DNA from: JBDTMC01 sp039934475
Lineage (GTDB): Bacteria; Acidobacteriota; Terriglobia; Bryobacterales; Bryobacteraceae
Length of the DNA stretch: 16,012 bases
NCBI GenBank assembly: GCA_039934475.1
Contig: JBDTMC010000146.1
Coordinates: forward strand, 1 to 16,012
Direction of reading: 5' to 3'
Within the stretch, counting starts at the first letter, position 1, and each line of letters opens with the position of its first letter. Made by a program: the position numbers and the translations under genes. Positions 1-6,961 of this stretch are shown here, piece by piece. A model generated the notes under the pieces. The model was not told the origin of the DNA and searched no databases. It worked only from the letters and a program-made list of their open reading frames with translations.

Positions 1-1264
1 CTTGCGCCGCGTGAACGCGATCTGCCGGGAACGCAGGGGCGTGTCCGGCAACTCCGCCGACGTGCATGCCTGGGCGTGTTGGCGCGTCTATAAAATCGAC
101 GGGAAGGTGAGTGGCGTAAAGGACATCGCGTTTCTGGAGAGCATCTTCCACAAACTGCTGATGAACTTTACCTGGTGGGTGAATCGAAAGGACGTCCTGG
201 GTAACAACATCTTTGAGGGCGGCTTTCTGGGGCTGGATAACATTGGGGTCTTCGATCGCAACGAACCTCTTCCCGGCGGCGGCGCCGTCGAACAGAGCGA
301 TGCTACCAGTTGGATGGCGATGTATTGCCTGAATATGCTGCGCATCGCATTGGAGTTGGCGCAGGTGGATCCGGTCTACGAGGATATAGCCAGTAAGTTC
401 TTCGAACATTTCCTTTACATCACGGAAGCGATGAATTCCATTGGGTCGGAGGGCTTATGGGATGAAGAGGAGGGGTTCTACTTCGACCGGGTACGCATGC
501 CCAGCGGCAAATCGCTCTTCGTCAAAGTGCGCTCGATGGTGGGACTGATTCCAATTTTCGGTGTCGATACCCTGGAGCCGGAATTGCTTGCGAAGCTTCC
601 CGGGTTCCGCAAGCGAATGCAGTGGTTCATTGACAACCGGCAGGATCTCTGCAAAAACGCCGCCTCGCTCAGCAGGGAAGGAGTCGGCGAGCGGCGGTTG
701 CTCAGCGTGGTTCCCAAAGAGCGATTGCGGAGGCTGATCCGCCGCATGCTCGATGAGACTGAGTTCCTTTCGCCGTACGGCCTGCGGTCGCTGTCCCGGT
801 ATCATCAGGACAGCCCGTATGTGCTGCGTATGAACGGGCGCGATTATCGCGTGGATTACGAGCCGGCCGAGTCGCGCTCCGATCTTTTCGGCGGAAATTC
901 CAACTGGCGCGGTCCTATCTGGCTCCCTTTAAACTTCCTCATGATCGAATCGCTGCAGAAGTTGAACCACCATTTTGGCGACACCTTTCAGGTGGAATTC
1001 CCGACAGGATCGGGAAACAAGATGAACCTCGGCGGCGTTGCAGCTGAGTTATCGCGGCGCGTGGGGCGGCTATTCCTGCGCGGGCCCGGTGGCGAGCGGC
1101 CCGTTTTTGGCGGCTCGAACAAATTCCAGCAGGATGAGCATTTCCGCGACTACATCCTGTTCTATGAGTACTTCCACGGCGACAACGGAGCAGGTATCGG
1201 CGCCAGTCACCAAACGGGATGGACAGCCCTGGTAGCGAAATTGCTCCAACAAAGCGGCGAATAG
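1..1264 (+). CDS. GH63/MGH1-like glucosidase, C-terminal part (5' end outside window)
   Basis: The frame is open from the left edge to the TAG at 1262-1264, giving about 420 visible residues of a protein whose family members are usually around 900. It reads as the (alpha/alpha)6-barrel catalytic part of the bacterial/fungal 'glucosidase' group related to GH63 and mannosylglycerate hydrolase. Family-like segments are VHAWACWRVYKI (about residues 21-32), FHKLLMNFTWWVNRKD, NIFEGGFLGLDNIGVFDR, SDATSWMAMYCLNMLRIALEL, SNWRGPIWLPLNFLMIESLQ and the terminal GDNGAGIGASHQTGWTALVAKLL. The role is probably hydrolysis of an alpha-glucoside or alpha-mannoside; the substrate cannot be read from sequence. 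The TTG at base 2 is not a credible start. The roughly 20 residues before VHAW look unlike the family as I remember it (see findings). The MFS gene follows after 34 bases. Family is well supported; substrate unknown. Confidence 0.85.
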   Translation, partial: LRRVNAICRERRGVSGNSADVHAWACWRVYKIDGKVSGVKDIAFLESIFHKLLMNFTWWVNRKDVLGNNIFEGGFLGLDNIGVFDRNEPLPGGGAVEQSDATSWMAMYCLNMLRIALELAQVDPVYEDIASKFFEHFLYITEAMNSIGSEGLWDEEEGFYFDRVRMPSGKSLFVKVRSMVGLIPIFGVDTLEPELLAKLPGFRKRMQWFIDNRQDLCKNAASLSREGVGERRLLSVVPKERLRRLIRRMLDETEFLSPYGLRSLSRYHQDSPYVLRMNGRDYRVDYEPAESRSDLFGGNSNWRGPIWLPLNFLMIESLQKLNHHFGDTFQVEFPTGSGNKMNLGGVAAELSRRVGRLFLRGPGGERPVFGGSNKFQQDEHFRDYILFYEYFHGDNGAGIGASHQTGWTALVAKLLQQSGE

Positions 1265-1298
1265 AGTTGTTCTCCTAATACCGTGGGATACTGACCGG

Positions 1299-2558
1299 GT
1301 GTCGCTCTCTCTCTGGCGCCACCTGGAGTTTCAAAAGCTCTGGGCCGGGCAGACCATTTCAGAAATAGGTTCGCGCATCACAAGGGAAGGCATCCCGATC
1401 ACGGCGTTCGTCGCCTTGCACGCGACCCCTATGCAGATGGGCGTCCTGGTCTCTCTGCATGGTGTGTCGGCGCTCTTTGCCGGCGCCATGGCGGGCCGTG
1501 CCGCCGACAGGAGGCGCCGCCGTCCCATCATGATCATGGCCGATGTCGGACGAGCCCTCGTACTGTTGTCGGTCCCCGTTGCCGCGGCCTACGGAGAGTT
1601 GCAGATGTGGCAGCTCTACGCCGTCGTTTTTGTATCCGGTGTCCTCACGATCTTCTTCGACGTCGCCTACCAGTCCTACCTTCCTTCCCTGGTGCCGCAG
1701 CAGCAGTTACTCGAAGGCAACAGCAAGCTGGCGCTGAGCGCGGCCGCCGCCGAAGTGTTGGGTCCGGCAATGACCGGATTTCTCATCCAGGTACTTACAG
1801 CGCCGCGAGCCATCCTGCTCGACTCTCTCTCCTTTCTTGTGTCTGCCATCTCGATTGGTTCGATTCGGACGAAGGAAGCGGTGCCTGTAGTGCACGAGGA
1901 GAGTTTGGGCGACCCTGGCTTTCTGGTGGCGCTGCGGTACATCCTCAGTGATGGCGTACTGCGCGCACTGTTTCTGCGTGCCCTCACCTTTGCCTTGTTT
2001 ATCGGGTTCTTTTCCACCCTCTACGTCCCGTATGCTTTTGGAGAACTGCACCTTAATGCCGCCTCGTTCGGCATCATTGTGGCCATGGGCGGTGTGGGCA
2101 ACTTGATTGGGGCTTCTGTTTCGGAGCGCCTTTCCCGTCGTATACCCGTAGGCATGATTCTCATCGGATGCTCGCTGCTATCAGGCCTCATGACCCTGTT
2201 GATTCCACTGGCGCACGGTCCCGCGTGGATGGCCGCGCTCTATCTGGGAACCGCTCAGTTGTTCGGCGACGTTGCCCATCCGGTCTATCACGTCCACGAG
2301 TTGACGCTGCGCCAGAGGCTGGCCCCGCCGCAGATGCTGGGACGAGTGAATGCCTGCCTGCACTTGGCGTTCAAGGGGTTTTGGCCGATGGGCGCGCTGC
2401 TGGGAGGAGTGTTGGGATCGACTATCGGCACACGTCCAACGCTGGTGATTTGTGCCCTCGGCGCAATGCTCTCGACGGCTTGGCTGATCGCGTCGCCGGT
2501 GGCGACGTTACGCCATTTCCCGGAAAGCCACGTCCACGCTAAATCCGCCGTCGCGTGA
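1299..2558 (+). CDS. MFS transporter, EntS/MFS_3-like exporter
   Basis: This is a 419-residue major facilitator superfamily protein, the usual length for a 12-helix MFS carrier. The N-terminus has the F-x-x-LW-x-G-Q-x-x-S pattern (FQKLWAGQTISEIGSRI) seen in EntS-like exporters. The loop between helices 2 and 3 carries the MFS motif A equivalent GRAADRRRRRPIM, at about residues 65-77. Alternating hydrophobic segments continue to about residue 405. The start is a GTG with only a weak GGGA upstream. It is preferred because the conserved N-terminal helix begins almost at once and no in-frame ATG lies before it. The substrate is unknown; relatives export siderophores, drugs or sugars. It ends 11 bases before the convergent DUF350 gene, and I see no terminator in between. 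It may be co-transcribed with the glucosidase gene. Confidence 0.88.
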   Translation: MSLSLWRHLEFQKLWAGQTISEIGSRITREGIPITAFVALHATPMQMGVLVSLHGVSALFAGAMAGRAADRRRRRPIMIMADVGRALVLLSVPVAAAYGELQMWQLYAVVFVSGVLTIFFDVAYQSYLPSLVPQQQLLEGNSKLALSAAAAEVLGPAMTGFLIQVLTAPRAILLDSLSFLVSAISIGSIRTKEAVPVVHEESLGDPGFLVALRYILSDGVLRALFLRALTFALFIGFFSTLYVPYAFGELHLNAASFGIIVAMGGVGNLIGASVSERLSRRIPVGMILIGCSLLSGLMTLLIPLAHGPAWMAALYLGTAQLFGDVAHPVYHVHELTLRQRLAPPQMLGRVNACLHLAFKGFWPMGALLGGVLGSTIGTRPTLVICALGAMLSTAWLIASPVATLRHFPESHVHAKSAVA

Positions 2559-2569
2559 AGGTTTTAGCA

Positions 2570-3442
2570 CTACAGAAGGAACAGGATAATGGTGGCGATT
2601 CCGATGGCCAACACACCTTCGACGAGGCCTGCATTGACGTTGTGATCGCGAACCACTTCTTCTTCAATCTTCGCGTGCGGCAACAGCGCCAGATCCGTCA
2701 CCCAGCGCAGCAGCATCAACAGCAGGAATCCCGAAATGGCGTCGGCGGCGAAGTAGCCGAGGTTAACACCCCAACTGATAAACTCGCCGCTGGTCGCCTT
2801 CAGCATGAGGATGGACAGGGCTATCAAGGTAAGACCGAAAGGAACGCCAGCCGAGAAGTTGCCCTTGCGGACCTCTGCCGCCACGTTATATCCGGCGAAG
2901 GCGAGGTATCCGCGGCCGAGGATTACCAGCGTCAGCAAGCTGATGACGAAGAACACCACCGTCGTTACCAGCGTGCCGCCTTTGGCGCCGATAGCGCCAG
3001 ATAGCACCAGGCCGCTGGCGATGTAGCAGCCGAACTCCACCGCACCGGCAGCCAGATTGCGTTTCTCCGTGATCTCCTGCGAGTTGTTGCACTGCGTGAT
3101 GAGGACGCGGTCCATGAACACGCGCGTCAGATTGAGAGCAATGATGCCGCCCACCGCCCATGCCAGGTCCAGCCCGAGTGCTTGGAGAACAGCCATCGAT
3201 CCGGCGTCAAGCGGTAGACCCTGGGCGCGCGTGGCGCCCAGGAACACGATCACAGTGGCAGCGTAGTAACCGGCCACGGCCATGCCAAACGCCGGGTTAT
3301 CGTGCGAAGTAAGCTCCACCTCTGTCGGATACGGTGAAACGATGTCGCGGCACAGCTTCGCCAGAATCAGGACAACAACGCCGAGCGCGACGTGCGCCAG
3401 CGCGAGCAGGATGGGAATGAGTTCTATGCCGAAGAGCGCCAC
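2570..3442 (-). CDS. Tandem DUF350 (YjfL-like) inner-membrane protein
   Basis: The product is a 290-residue, almost wholly hydrophobic protein with about eight predicted membrane helices, near residues 7-29, 50-73, 82-106, 128-155, 157-183, 194-218, 225-248 and 268-290. It divides into two DUF350 units of about four helices. Each has the family's acidic/Asn stretch just before a helix: SHDNPAFGMAVAGYY in the first half and RDHNVNAGLVEGVLAIG in the second. DUF350 proteins such as E. coli YjfL are encoded beside PspA and DUF4178/YjfK genes, as here, and are thought to act in the envelope; biochemistry is unknown. This is the last gene of the operon, six bases after the 512-residue protein's stop. 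It starts with GTG and has no clear Shine-Dalgarno, so translational coupling is likely. It converges on the MFS gene. Confidence 0.88.
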   Translation of the reverse strand: MALFGIELIPILLALAHVALGVVVLILAKLCRDIVSPYPTEVELTSHDNPAFGMAVAGYYAATVIVFLGATRAQGLPLDAGSMAVLQALGLDLAWAVGGIIALNLTRVFMDRVLITQCNNSQEITEKRNLAAGAVEFGCYIASGLVLSGAIGAKGGTLVTTVVFFVISLLTLVILGRGYLAFAGYNVAAEVRKGNFSAGVPFGLTLIALSILMLKATSGEFISWGVNLGYFAADAISGFLLLMLLRWVTDLALLPHAKIEEEVVRDHNVNAGLVEGVLAIGIATIILFLL

Positions 3443-3448
3443 GTAGCG

Positions 3449-4987
3449 TTACCGGCGGCCTCGGCCGCCGCCTCCAAACGAACCGCGAGAATAGGAGCGC
3501 GAACCAAAGCTGCCGCGCGATTGATACTTCGATCCAGAGTAACTACCACGGCTCTCATACTTGGAGCCGCCGAAACTGCGGTCGCCAAAGGTAGGTTTAG
3601 AAGAGCGTTCGTGGTAGAAGCCGCCGCCATCGCGTCCGGTGTAAGGACGGCTGTCGCGGCTGCTCCAGGTGGAGCGGCTGCGATTGAAGGCGTCGCCGGG
3701 ACCATACCACGTGCTGCCGCTGCGGCGGGCCGTGTCGTAACTTCGCCAGTCCCCCGCCGTAATCGGCCGGTCATAGCGCGGCTGCAGCAGCTCGCGCATG
3801 ATGAGGTATTGCGGCAGCCACGTCCAAATGCCGTTGTTCCAGGCACCATAAGAGTTCGATTGGCCCGGAGGCGCGATGTAAGCATACGCCGGGGCCTGCG
3901 CGGTGTGCTCGGCTTCCGAGTCGTACTTGCCTGCGGGCTTGCGTTCAATCACCAGGCCTGCATTGCGATCGCGCTGTTTGGCGACGTTGGAATCGAGCGG
4001 CTCTACCTTCTCTTCCTTGGTCACCGTGCCATTGGTGAGAGACGCGTCGGCGAAGTGGGTCCGAACCAGACGGACGTGCTGGCGATTGTCGTCGTCCACT
4101 TCCATCAGCAGCTTGTCCCAGCTGTCGTAGAGTTGGGATGCCAGCGTGTTTACGCCGCTCGCACCATCGCGCAGCTGGACTTGAATCGCATCCAGGCGGT
4201 CACCGGTCTGGAACAGTCCGGCGTAGTCGAGACCCTCGGGCTTGGCCTGAACAGCCTTGGCGCGTTCAGCGGCCGTCGCCGTCCAAAGGGTGTCCGCTTC
4301 GGTCTTGAGGCCTGCAAGCGCCGTCAGCCGCCCATCGAGATCCGCCTTCTTGGCCGGCCAATCCACCAGCGCCTTGCGGGCCGTCGGCGTAGTGCTCGGG
4401 ATATCGAAGGCGTCGATCGCGTCGTGCGCGCGCGCCATGGCCGTTAGCCGCGCCGGCAGTTCGCGTTTGTACCCTATCCAACGCGCCGCCTCCACCCGCA
4501 TGTCCTCTACATTCTTTGCGGCGTAACGGCTGTCGCTCTCAAACTGCTTCAGACCCTGCTCCACCTTGTCCTCATCGCTGCGCTTGTTGGCCGTCACCAG
4601 CGCGGCTAGCGTGCCGAGCTCGCTCTCAGCGGCGGAGAGCTTCGATTGATCGGCCGTGAGGCGGTTATTCCAATCGCCGACTTTCGTGCGGAAGAGATCC
4701 GGCTCGTCACGGAGCGCCTTCTGAATGAAGCCCGCGTTTTCCTGGAACTGGCTCTTTTCCGTTTGGAACCGGCTCTGCGCCGTTTTCACGGAATCTTGCA
4801 ACCGGCGCGGTAGATTGTCCAATCCGGCCATCGCAATCACCGCGATCAGCGCGATCAAGACAATGGCTAGAATGCCGAGGGTCTTTTTCCGTGCCGCGGC
4901 CTGTACGGCGGGGTCGACCGGCGCTCGCCCGCCTGGACGCGGCTCCGGCAAATGAAAATCCGGGTACTGCTTTTGATACGAAGACAT
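3449..4987 (-). CDS. Membrane-anchored protein with SYG/RG-rich repeat tail, unrecognised
   Basis: I do not recognise this 512-residue protein. It has a short Pro-rich cytoplasmic head (1-34), one membrane helix (about 37-55, TLGILAIVLIALIAVIAMAGL), and a long charged helical region (about 57-345) rich in K/E/Q/A and probably coiled coil. A Pro/Tyr/Trp-rich segment (about 365-430, with NNGIWTWLPQYLIMRELLQ) precedes a low-complexity Ser/Arg/Gly/Tyr tail (about 432-512). The tail holds near-repeats SKYESRGSY, SKYQSRGSF and SRSYSRGSF and ends in GGGGRGRR. In E. coli the analogous operon encodes YjfM (DUF1190), also membrane-linked with a Gly/Ser-rich end, so this may be a positional analogue; no homology is claimed. 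The ATG start is supported by AAGGGG ten bases upstream, overlapping the previous stop codon. Coding is certain from its length and tight operon fit. Confidence 0.85.
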   Translation of the reverse strand: MSSYQKQYPDFHLPEPRPGGRAPVDPAVQAAARKKTLGILAIVLIALIAVIAMAGLDNLPRRLQDSVKTAQSRFQTEKSQFQENAGFIQKALRDEPDLFRTKVGDWNNRLTADQSKLSAAESELGTLAALVTANKRSDEDKVEQGLKQFESDSRYAAKNVEDMRVEAARWIGYKRELPARLTAMARAHDAIDAFDIPSTTPTARKALVDWPAKKADLDGRLTALAGLKTEADTLWTATAAERAKAVQAKPEGLDYAGLFQTGDRLDAIQVQLRDGASGVNTLASQLYDSWDKLLMEVDDDNRQHVRLVRTHFADASLTNGTVTKEEKVEPLDSNVAKQRDRNAGLVIERKPAGKYDSEAEHTAQAPAYAYIAPPGQSNSYGAWNNGIWTWLPQYLIMRELLQPRYDRPITAGDWRSYDTARRSGSTWYGPGDAFNRSRSTWSSRDSRPYTGRDGGGFYHERSSKPTFGDRSFGGSKYESRGSYSGSKYQSRGSFGSRSYSRGSFGGGGRGRR

Positions 4988-5000
4988 TTCGTGCCGCCCC

Positions 5001-5639
5001 TTACGCGGCGCGGAAGACGGTGATGTCGCTTGGTTTTACGCGAACGGCCAGCCGGACATCGAAGGGCTGTCCTTCCCATTTCTCGATGCAGAGAAAGCGC
5101 GTGCCATTGGGCTCGCGAAACAACCAGCGGTACAGACCCTCGCCTTCGCCTTGCTCGTTTTCGAAGTAGCCGATTTCATGGCTGGAATCGTAGCTCCAAA
5201 GCTTGCCTTCGAAACCGATGGTTTGCGAGGGGTCCTGTGCCTGGTCGAGTTGAGCGAGGCGGTCCTCGCTGAGACCGACATCGACGAGAGTCAGTTTGCG
5301 CGGATCGAGAAGCCCCATGACTTCGACGTCCGCGCCGCGATGGACTTCGAGGTAGACGCGATCGCCGCGGAAATCCCCGCTCAAGTCCGTCCAGCGGCGC
5401 CCGTTGGCGTCATACGCGCTACGCCGGTCGACGGTAAAGTCGAGGTCGGAGAAGTCGGCGGCGGCTCCGACGATGGATATGACGTCGCCGGGCTTGGCGC
5501 TCCAGAGGTCGGCCGAGGAGCCAAGCGCGGGGCGGGCAGGCGCTTCAGCGAGAGCGGGTTTTGGCGTTGATTTGAACATCTTATACAGCACCGCGGCCAG
5601 CGCGATGCCGAGAACGGCGATCAGGAAAGTTGTCAGCAT
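5001..5639 (-). CDS. DUF4178 (YjfK-like) membrane-anchored protein
   Basis: The product is 212 residues long. An N-terminal membrane helix (about 3-20, TTFLIAVLGIALAAVLYKMF) is followed by a short linker rich in Ala/Pro and a soluble beta-rich domain (about 50-205). That domain resembles DUF4178, with KPGDVISIVG near its start, then W-S-Y-D-x-S-H-E-I-G-Y-F and YRWLFRE followed by FLCIEKWEGQP. DUF4178/YjfK proteins are recurrent partners of PspA and DUF350 genes; a molecular function is not known to me. It lies between pspA (48 bases upstream) and the 512-residue gene (13 bases downstream). No Shine-Dalgarno precedes the ATG. Instead a strong GC hairpin sits 11 bases upstream and could set its expression relative to PspA. 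The domain assignment rests on remembered pattern plus context, so it is good but not certain. Confidence 0.78.
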   Translation of the reverse strand: MLTTFLIAVLGIALAAVLYKMFKSTPKPALAEAPARPALGSSADLWSAKPGDVISIVGAAADFSDLDFTVDRRSAYDANGRRWTDLSGDFRGDRVYLEVHRGADVEVMGLLDPRKLTLVDVGLSEDRLAQLDQAQDPSQTIGFEGKLWSYDSSHEIGYFENEQGEGEGLYRWLFREPNGTRFLCIEKWEGQPFDVRLAVRVKPSDITVFRAA

Positions 5640-5650
5640 GGCGAGTTGCC

Positions 5651-5673
5651 CGGGGCGAGCCTGGCCCGCCCCG
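5651..5673 (-). promoter_or_regulatory. GC-rich intercistronic hairpin between pspA and the DUF4178 gene
   Basis: Perfect 7-base arms CGGGGCG (5651-5657) and CGCCCCG (5667-5673) enclose a 9-base loop in the 48-base gap of the operon. No T-run follows on either strand, so it is not a standard rho-independent terminator. A role as a 3'-end stabiliser or partial attenuator that raises PspA relative to downstream proteins is an inference. Confidence 0.5.
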
Positions 5674-5687
5674 CGGCGGTCAATACT

Positions 5688-6428
5688 CTATACTTCGGGG
5701 GCCGAAAGCTGCTTCATCGGCGGCGCTGCCGGCAACGCCGCAGTCTGCCGTGCCGCCTTTAAAGCCGCCAATTCGTTGTCCACGGTGTGGCCGCCCAGCG
5801 CGGCGAATTCGGCCTCCAGGCCGGCGTCGGTGCCGGAACTGGCAAGTTGATCGAATGCCTTCGCCCTGGCCTCTTCCTTTGAGACGTTCTCCTCAAAGCT
5901 CTTCAGCGCGGCAAAGGCATCGTCGGCCTGGCCCACGCCTGAAAGCGCTTCGGCCACTTTACGCTGCGCCATAGCTGCGTTGCGGCGCGCCACCAGCGTG
6001 GTGGCAGTCCGTTCCGCCTCGTCGATCTTGCGTTTGATCTCATTGACCTTCGACTTCAGGGTCTCGCTGGCCGCGCGCGCCGATTCCACGCCCGCCTTCA
6101 TGGAGTTCACCTGCTGGTCGCTTTCGGCCTTGCGCGCCAGCGCCTTCTTGGCCAAGTCTTCATTGCCAGCGTCGAGGGCCTGATTGGCCCGCCCCAGCCA
6201 TTCCTGGGACTGCGTGATGTACTTCTGGTATTCGGCTTCCAGGCGATTGTGATTGCTCATCGCCGAAGCGGAGGCGTTGATGGTTTTGGCCAACTCCTCC
6301 TTCATGTCGCGCACGGTCTGCTTGACAGTGGCTTCGAAGGTGGCGTCTTCCACCACGTCAATGCTCTGATTCACTTGGCCGCGCACCACGCGGCCGCCGC
6401 GGTTGAATATATCGGACAGGAATCCCAT
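5688..6428 (-). CDS. PspA/IM30 family protein (YjfJ-like)
   Basis: This is a 246-residue PspA/IM30 (bacterial ESCRT-III-like) protein. It begins with the family's amphipathic helix and entry motif (MGFLSDIFNRGGRVVRGQVNQSID), followed by nearly continuous Ala/Glu/Lys/Gln-rich helices to about residue 200, matching the long PspA coiled-coil hairpin. A short Pro/Ala tail ends in MKQLSAPEV. PspA proteins bind stressed inner membrane and polymerise into rods or scaffolds. The company of DUF2170, DUF4178 and DUF350 genes places it with the YjfJ branch rather than classical pspABC. The ATG is strongly supported by AAGGA at seven bases spacing. It is the second gene of the operon, 32 bases after the DUF2170 gene. 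I see no pspF and no sigma-54 promoter. Confidence 0.92.
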   Translation of the reverse strand: MGFLSDIFNRGGRVVRGQVNQSIDVVEDATFEATVKQTVRDMKEELAKTINASASAMSNHNRLEAEYQKYITQSQEWLGRANQALDAGNEDLAKKALARKAESDQQVNSMKAGVESARAASETLKSKVNEIKRKIDEAERTATTLVARRNAAMAQRKVAEALSGVGQADDAFAALKSFEENVSKEEARAKAFDQLASSGTDAGLEAEFAALGGHTVDNELAALKAARQTAALPAAPPMKQLSAPEV

Positions 6429-6460
6429 GGTTTTATCCTTAATCTCGTCCTATCTGAATT

Positions 6461-6898
6461 CTAGCTGGCTTGAGCGGGCTGCAGCAGGTCCCGCGCAGCC
6501 ACCAGATCCACCATGAGGTAGCTGGCTGAGCTGAGGATATCGTCTCTGTCTTCCGGACCCATATCCTGCAGTGTGCAGAAGTTGTTGAGGGTAATGGCCG
6601 TTTGGCCGCCCTGGATGTCATACAACTGGAACGCTGAGGTGGAAATGCCGTTGTGCGCGTCCAGCATTTGGCGCATCATTCCCACGGTGATCGAGGCCGT
6701 TGGTACCGACGTCAGATTCAACGTCATGAAGAGAATGCTGCCCTGAAGCGCGACCTGAAAGGCGACGCTCGTTTCAAGTTCGCGAACTAGCAACACCCCG
6801 GAGGCGGCGTCCTGGACGTCGTATCCGTTATGAGCGAGCAGTTCCGCGACTTGGGAGATTGTAGGAGTTTCAAGGCTGTTCATAGCAGTTGTGGTCAT
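6461..6898 (-). CDS. DUF2170 (YjfI-like) protein
   Basis: A 145-residue soluble protein with no signal or membrane helix. Length, position and sequence fit DUF2170/YjfI, the gene that heads yjf-type PspA operons. Segments I regard as family-like are an N-terminal helix ending in LLAHNGYDVQDAASGVLLVREL, a central 'ITVGMMRQMLDAHNGISTSAFQLYD', and an acidic helical end (MGPEDRDDILSSASYLMVDLVAARDLL). The function is unknown; in context it may be a cytosolic partner or regulator of the PspA protein. The ATG at 6898 has no Shine-Dalgarno but a 6-base inverted repeat ending directly at the start codon. An in-frame ATG five codons in (6883) is an alternative start, also without a clear ribosome site. 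The c-di-GMP module ends 63 bases upstream, so the operon may have its own promoter or be read through. Confidence 0.82.
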   Translation of the reverse strand: MTTTAMNSLETPTISQVAELLAHNGYDVQDAASGVLLVRELETSVAFQVALQGSILFMTLNLTSVPTASITVGMMRQMLDAHNGISTSAFQLYDIQGGQTAITLNNFCTLQDMGPEDRDDILSSASYLMVDLVAARDLLQPAQAS

Positions 6899-6922
6899 GG
6901 GTGCGATTTGAGCGTAGCACCC
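6899..6922 (-). promoter_or_regulatory. Inverted repeat abutting the DUF2170 start codon
   Basis: GGGTGC (6899-6904) and GCACCC (6917-6922) are exact reverse complements separated by 12 bases. In the minus-strand transcript the 3' arm ends at the base before the AUG. It could be an RNA hairpin limiting initiation or a protein operator at the head of the PspA-type operon. The arms are short, so chance remains possible. Confidence 0.35.
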
Positions 6923-6961
6923 TTATTGAGGTACGAGAAAGGGGGCCGCCGTGTTCCCGAA

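Noticed and set aside
3392..4447. Long plus-strand frame of 351 codons opposite the 512-residue protein gene
   Set aside because: It is Ala/Arg/Val-rich with no domain pattern, overlaps a well-supported operon gene, and is explained by codon bias on the opposite strand.
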